Origin: a virus | Reading direction: 5' to 3' (one strand) | Length of the DNA stretch: 27,171 nucleotides | IMG/VR virus record: IMGVR_UViG_3300035698_005454 | Span: 1 to 27,171 of that record | Shown: one piece after another, positions 25,581 to 27,171 of the stretch | How the letters are laid out: every line of letters begins with the position of its first letter | Numbering within the stretch: position 1 is the first letter of the stretch | Made by a program: the position numbers and the translations under genes | Notes under the pieces: model-generated | The model's input: only the letters and a program-made list of their open reading frames with translations | Database searches by the model: none | What the model was told of the DNA's origin: nothing

Positions 25581-25720
25581 AAATCCCCCTTAACCAGTTC
25601 AATCTTGCCACGCTTTTTATCATACCTATCGTCTATAACCATTCTAATAGTTTTCTTTAATGATTCTGGTACATATATATCTGCTAATGCCTCTGCTCTT
25701 GATAAATCAAATACATTCAT
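25577..25720 (-). CDS. Unknown small protein (47 aa)
   Basis: 47 residues, starting MNVFDLSRAEALADIYVPES, with a charged middle (RMVIDDRYDKKRGK). Soluble; no motif recognised. It starts at ATG 25720 behind CAGGGGGAACA and its stop overlaps the next ATG as ATGA. Its final codons contain the ribosome site of the following gene. It is the first minus-strand gene left of the plus-strand moron, so it needs read-through transcription or its own promoter. A weak candidate promoter on the minus strand is TATAAA 17 bases after TTAAAA in the AT-rich stretch around 25730-25760. Confidence 0.55.
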   Translation of the reverse strand: MNVFDLSRAEALADIYVPESLKKTIRMVIDDRYDKKRGKIELVKGDL

Positions 25721-25744
25721 TGTTCCCCCTGTTTATACGATTAA

Positions 25745-25811
25745 AAAAGATTTATTTTAAATAACTTGACATATAAAACCACGTTGGCAATGTCGGTAAC
25801 AGATAGAGTGA
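25745..25811 (+). promoter_or_regulatory. Upstream element, copy A
   Basis: The parts are AAAAGATTTATTTTA (25745-25759), six bases, TTGACA (25766-25771), ten bases, CGTTG (25782-25786), 17 bases, TAGAGTGA (25804-25811). The same parts occur in the same order at 26865-26929. TTGACA is a perfect -35 box, but no good -10 box lies 16-18 bases after it. The GTTG..TAAC part is a weak dyad that could be an operator. It drives, or controls, the plus-strand gene at 25838. Confidence 0.65.
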
Positions 25812-25837
25812 AAACTAAAACACTTGGAGGTGTTAAG

Positions 25838-25996
25838 ATGAAAAAGTTATTAATTAAAGATTATGTTTATTACTTTGAGGGTCAGCGTATTGCTGGCAAT
25901 CTGTATGTTTATATGAATGGTTTATTATTTATTACTCTGGATGGAATGCATTATCCAATTATCCAGAACGTACCGCAACTAAATGAACTTGTGTAA
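25838..25996 (+). CDS. Small unknown protein (52 aa), moron-like
   Basis: 52 residues: MKKLLIKDYVYYFEGQRIAG, then YVYMNGLLFITLDGMHYP and an acidic C-terminus. Mixed beta character, no signal peptide, no membrane helix long enough to be sure of. The ATG at 25838 is chosen because GGAGG lies seven bases upstream; the frame is open 24 codons further up, but that extension covers the element and has no ribosome site. It is transcribed against the late operon, has its own upstream element and a terminator 32 bases after the stop. This is the layout of a moron. Function unknown. Confidence 0.7.
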   Translation: MKKLLIKDYVYYFEGQRIAGNLYVYMNGLLFITLDGMHYPIIQNVPQLNELV

Positions 25997-26027
25997 ATAT
26001 TGCACATGTTAATAAAGGAGGAATACA

Positions 26028-26056
26028 AGCCCTGAGAGATCGGGGCTTTTTTATTT
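26028..26056 (+). terminator. Intrinsic terminator of the plus-strand small gene
   Basis: The 8-bp stem AGCCCTGA/TCGGGGCT with one T-G pair and a GAGA tetraloop is followed by TTTTTTATTT. The T-run lies only on the plus-strand side, so it works in that direction. It overlaps the stop of the minus-strand gene at 26051 by a few bases. Confidence 0.85.
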
Positions 26057-26218
26057 GTCTTTAGTTAGCCAATTCGGTCTTCCCTCTTTATATTTATATA
26101 CTTTATCATCTGGTATATCCGCAACAGCTTCATAAAGGTCTGCCAATATATCCTGTCCCAATAATCTTAACTCTTTGGCATATTCTCTATACCCATTTTT
26201 AACTTCTTCGTATGTCAT
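26051..26218 (-). CDS. Unknown small protein (55 aa)
   Basis: 55 residues, starting MTYEEVKNGYREYAKELRLL and ending YKYKEGRPNWLTKDK. Mostly helical and charged, no motif recognised. The ATG at 26218 follows AAAGGGGGATTT, the site type shared by the accessory genes. It is separated from the small terminase by 204 bases that contain a possible promoter and a hairpin, so it may be expressed separately. Its stop codon lies inside the T-run of the terminator on the other strand. Confidence 0.6.
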   Translation of the reverse strand: MTYEEVKNGYREYAKELRLLGQDILADLYEAVADIPDDKVYKYKEGRPNWLTKDK

Positions 26219-26422
26219 AAATCCCCCTTTTTAACATCTAAATGAGAAACCTTACGCAATTAGAACAGGTTGTCTCTCATAACCATTGAAATAGCATTTA
26301 TCGTGCAGTATCAAACAATCTAACTTTTTGACCTATATTGACAAAATATGTAGCTAAGTGCAAAATATGAACTCCATACGACCCGTCTAACCGACTATCT
26401 CAACACCACCAATGATATAACA
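26219..26422 (-). promoter_or_regulatory. Gap with candidate promoter and leader hairpin
   Basis: No open frame of note was found. On the minus strand TTGTCA (26339-26344) and TAGATT (26317-26322) with a 16-base spacer could be a host-type promoter. About 90 bases of leader follow, with an imperfect hairpin: ATGAGA with TCTCAT and AACC with GGTT between 26242 and 26280, with a 3-base bulge. Both are moderate matches only. Confidence 0.35.
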
Positions 26423-26818
26423 CTACTCGGAATTACTGCCTAAAGCCTCGTCAAGCAAGGATTTAGCTCGCTGCTCGGACTTCTTGTCGATCTTGAGAGT
26501 AGTGTCTACCTCGGTTTTGTCTTTCCAACCAAAGTTTTTGAGCCCAAAGATGTCACCAGATGAGCCACGTTTACGCAAAGATTTCTCGTAATCGTTCTCT
26601 ACAATTAACTTTGCCCTTTTTATGGCGTTACTAAACTCGTCTTTCTTTTCGTATTCGCAAAGTACTCTTCTGCTTGTATCTAAAGCTAATGCAAGCCCTG
26701 TTATGGTGTAGTATTCACTATCATCGTCACACTTTTTAAAGTAAGCATCTATAAGTTCCTGCATTACTTCAGGTGATTCAAATTTTAATGGTCTGCCGTC
26801 AGGGTTATTGCTTGCCAT
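26423..26818 (-). CDS. terS: Terminase small subunit
   Basis: 131 residues, which fits the family. It recognises the packaging site on phage DNA and hands it to the large subunit. GRPLKF near the start, ITGLALALDTSRRVLCEYEK (helix-turn-helix, about 39-58), FSNAIKRAKLIVENDYEKSL and GDIFGLKNFGWKDKTEVD (about 88-105) are characteristic of small terminases of this type. The C-terminus is a charged helix. ATG 26818 follows AAGGAG. It is separated from the large subunit by about 1.4 kb holding three minus-strand genes and a plus-strand moron, which is an unusual distance. Confidence 0.85.
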   Translation of the reverse strand: MASNNPDGRPLKFESPEVMQELIDAYFKKCDDDSEYYTITGLALALDTSRRVLCEYEKKDEFSNAIKRAKLIVENDYEKSLRKRGSSGDIFGLKNFGWKDKTEVDTTLKIDKKSEQRAKSLLDEALGSNSE

Positions 26819-26864
26819 TGTTTACTCCTTATTTTACTATCTACATGGTTTTAACTAATTATTT

Positions 26865-26929
26865 AAAAGATTTATTTTATTTTTCTTGACACAATAAAGC
26901 GTTGTGGTTTGTTAGGCAACATAGAGTGA
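26865..26929 (+). promoter_or_regulatory. Upstream element, copy B
   Basis: AAAAGATTTATTTTA (26865-26879) matches copy A base for base over 15 bp, TTGACA (26886-26891) follows after the same six-base gap, CGTTG (26900-26904) comes 8 bases later instead of 10, and TAGAGTGA (26922-26929) is again exactly 17 bases after CGTTG. It precedes the plus-strand gene at 26965 and lies between it and the small terminase gene. Confidence 0.65.
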
Positions 26930-26964
26930 GAATAAAAAAAGGAAGTAAATAAATAGGAGGCGTT

Positions 26965-27102
26965 ATGTATAAGATGGAAATTTATTATTTAGGTGAGTAT
27001 GTTGCGACACAGTATCCTTATCTTACTAAGGCTGATGTGAAAAGAAGCTTTGACAGTGGATTTAATGGTTGTTCATGGAGTTATAAGCTAAAGGAATTAT
27101 AA
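26965..27102 (+). CDS. Small unknown protein (45 aa)
   Basis: 45 residues: MYKMEIYYLGEYVATQYPYL, then a short basic helix (KADVKRSF) and GCSWSYKLKEL. Soluble, no motif recognised. ATG 26965 follows AGGAGG after four bases. It is the first gene of the plus-strand (probably early) block and follows copy B. Its size and Tyr-rich start recall the 52-residue gene behind copy A, but their sequences are not clearly related. Confidence 0.6.
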   Translation: MYKMEIYYLGEYVATQYPYLTKADVKRSFDSGFNGCSWSYKLKEL

Positions 27103-27115
27103 TTATTATCAAGCG

Positions 27116-27135
27116 GGGCATCCTTTGGGGTGTCC
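27116..27135 (+). other. Intergenic hairpin, no T-run
   Basis: GGGCATCC and GGGTGTCC pair over 8 bp with two G-T pairs and a TTTG loop. No T-run follows, and the next ribosome site lies about 12 bases on. It may be a processing or stability element rather than a terminator. Confidence 0.4.
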
Positions 27136-27157
27136 AGTTGGATATTAAGGAGCTAAA

Positions 27158-27171
27158 ATGATTAATCTAAT
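27158..27171 (+). CDS. Start of a gene cut by the window edge
   Basis: An ATG with AAGGAG six bases before it (27147-27152), then codons for I, N and L before the sequence ends. Product unknown. Confidence 0.4.

Noticed and set aside
25766-25837. 24-codon upstream extension of the plus-strand small gene
   Set aside because: It covers the shared regulatory element and has no ribosome site, while ATG 25838 has GGAGG at ideal distance.
26886-26914. Standard host promoter built on TTGACA
   Set aside because: No acceptable -10 box lies 16-18 bases downstream in either copy, so I call it a regulatory element rather than a plain promoter.
1-27171. CRISPR arrays, tRNA genes, insertion sequences, integrase or attachment sites
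   Set aside because: No regular spaced repeats, no tRNA-like folds, no transposase or recombinase frames were seen.

Overview
The window is part of the genome of a tailed double-stranded DNA bacteriophage. It is AT-rich, densely packed and free of host housekeeping genes. Almost all of it is one minus-strand late (virion) operon, so its transcription order runs from the right of the window to the left. The head genes follow the usual order: terminase small subunit, terminase large subunit, P22-type portal, scaffold, major capsid protein. After these come a small connector-like protein, a large hub or nozzle-like protein, internal-virion-like proteins and a 1843-residue giant protein. No tape measure, tail tube or sheath gene was seen, which suggests short-tailed (podovirus-like) morphology. 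The host cannot be named. Clear Shine-Dalgarno sites before nearly every gene and standard use of TGA as stop point to a bacterium with ordinary SD-led translation.

Layout from right to left. 26965-27171: plus-strand genes leaving the window, probably the start of an early region. 26423-26818 (-): terminase small subunit. 26051-26218 (-): small unknown gene. 25838-26056 (+): a self-contained small gene with its own upstream element and intrinsic terminator (moron-like), set against the operon. 22611-25720 (-): unknown small genes around the large terminase, including three genes under 60 codons, two of them coding membrane peptides. 18133-22614 (-): portal, scaffold, capsid and a possible decoration protein. 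14207-18086 (-): an accessory cassette of methyltransferase, conserved phage unknown, two-domain glycosyltransferase, PIG-L-type deacetylase, LicD-type transferase and a small unknown. 8221-14220 (-): virion proteins ending in a 1396-residue hub-like protein with inserted lectin-like regions. 7499-8224 (-): HNH endonuclease. 510-7506 (-): two probable internal virion proteins and the giant polyvalent protein. 1-478 (-): start of another virion-like gene.

Most genes overlap their neighbour at the stop-start junction (TAATG, TGATG, ATGA), so translation is probably coupled. The few real gaps in the late operon tend to hold hairpins: before the left-end gene, after the decoration-like gene, before the capsid gene and before the scaffold gene. 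Core virion genes use AGGAG-type ribosome sites. Nearly all accessory genes use a GGGGG-type site.

Most notable are (1) the giant protein, which carries an ADP-ribosyltransferase-like and a ParB-like domain, each held between the same pair of linker sequences; (2) the sugar-modification cassette inside the virion operon; (3) two copies of an unusual plus-strand regulatory element flanking the small-terminase segment; and (4) the correlation between ribosome-site type and gene class.
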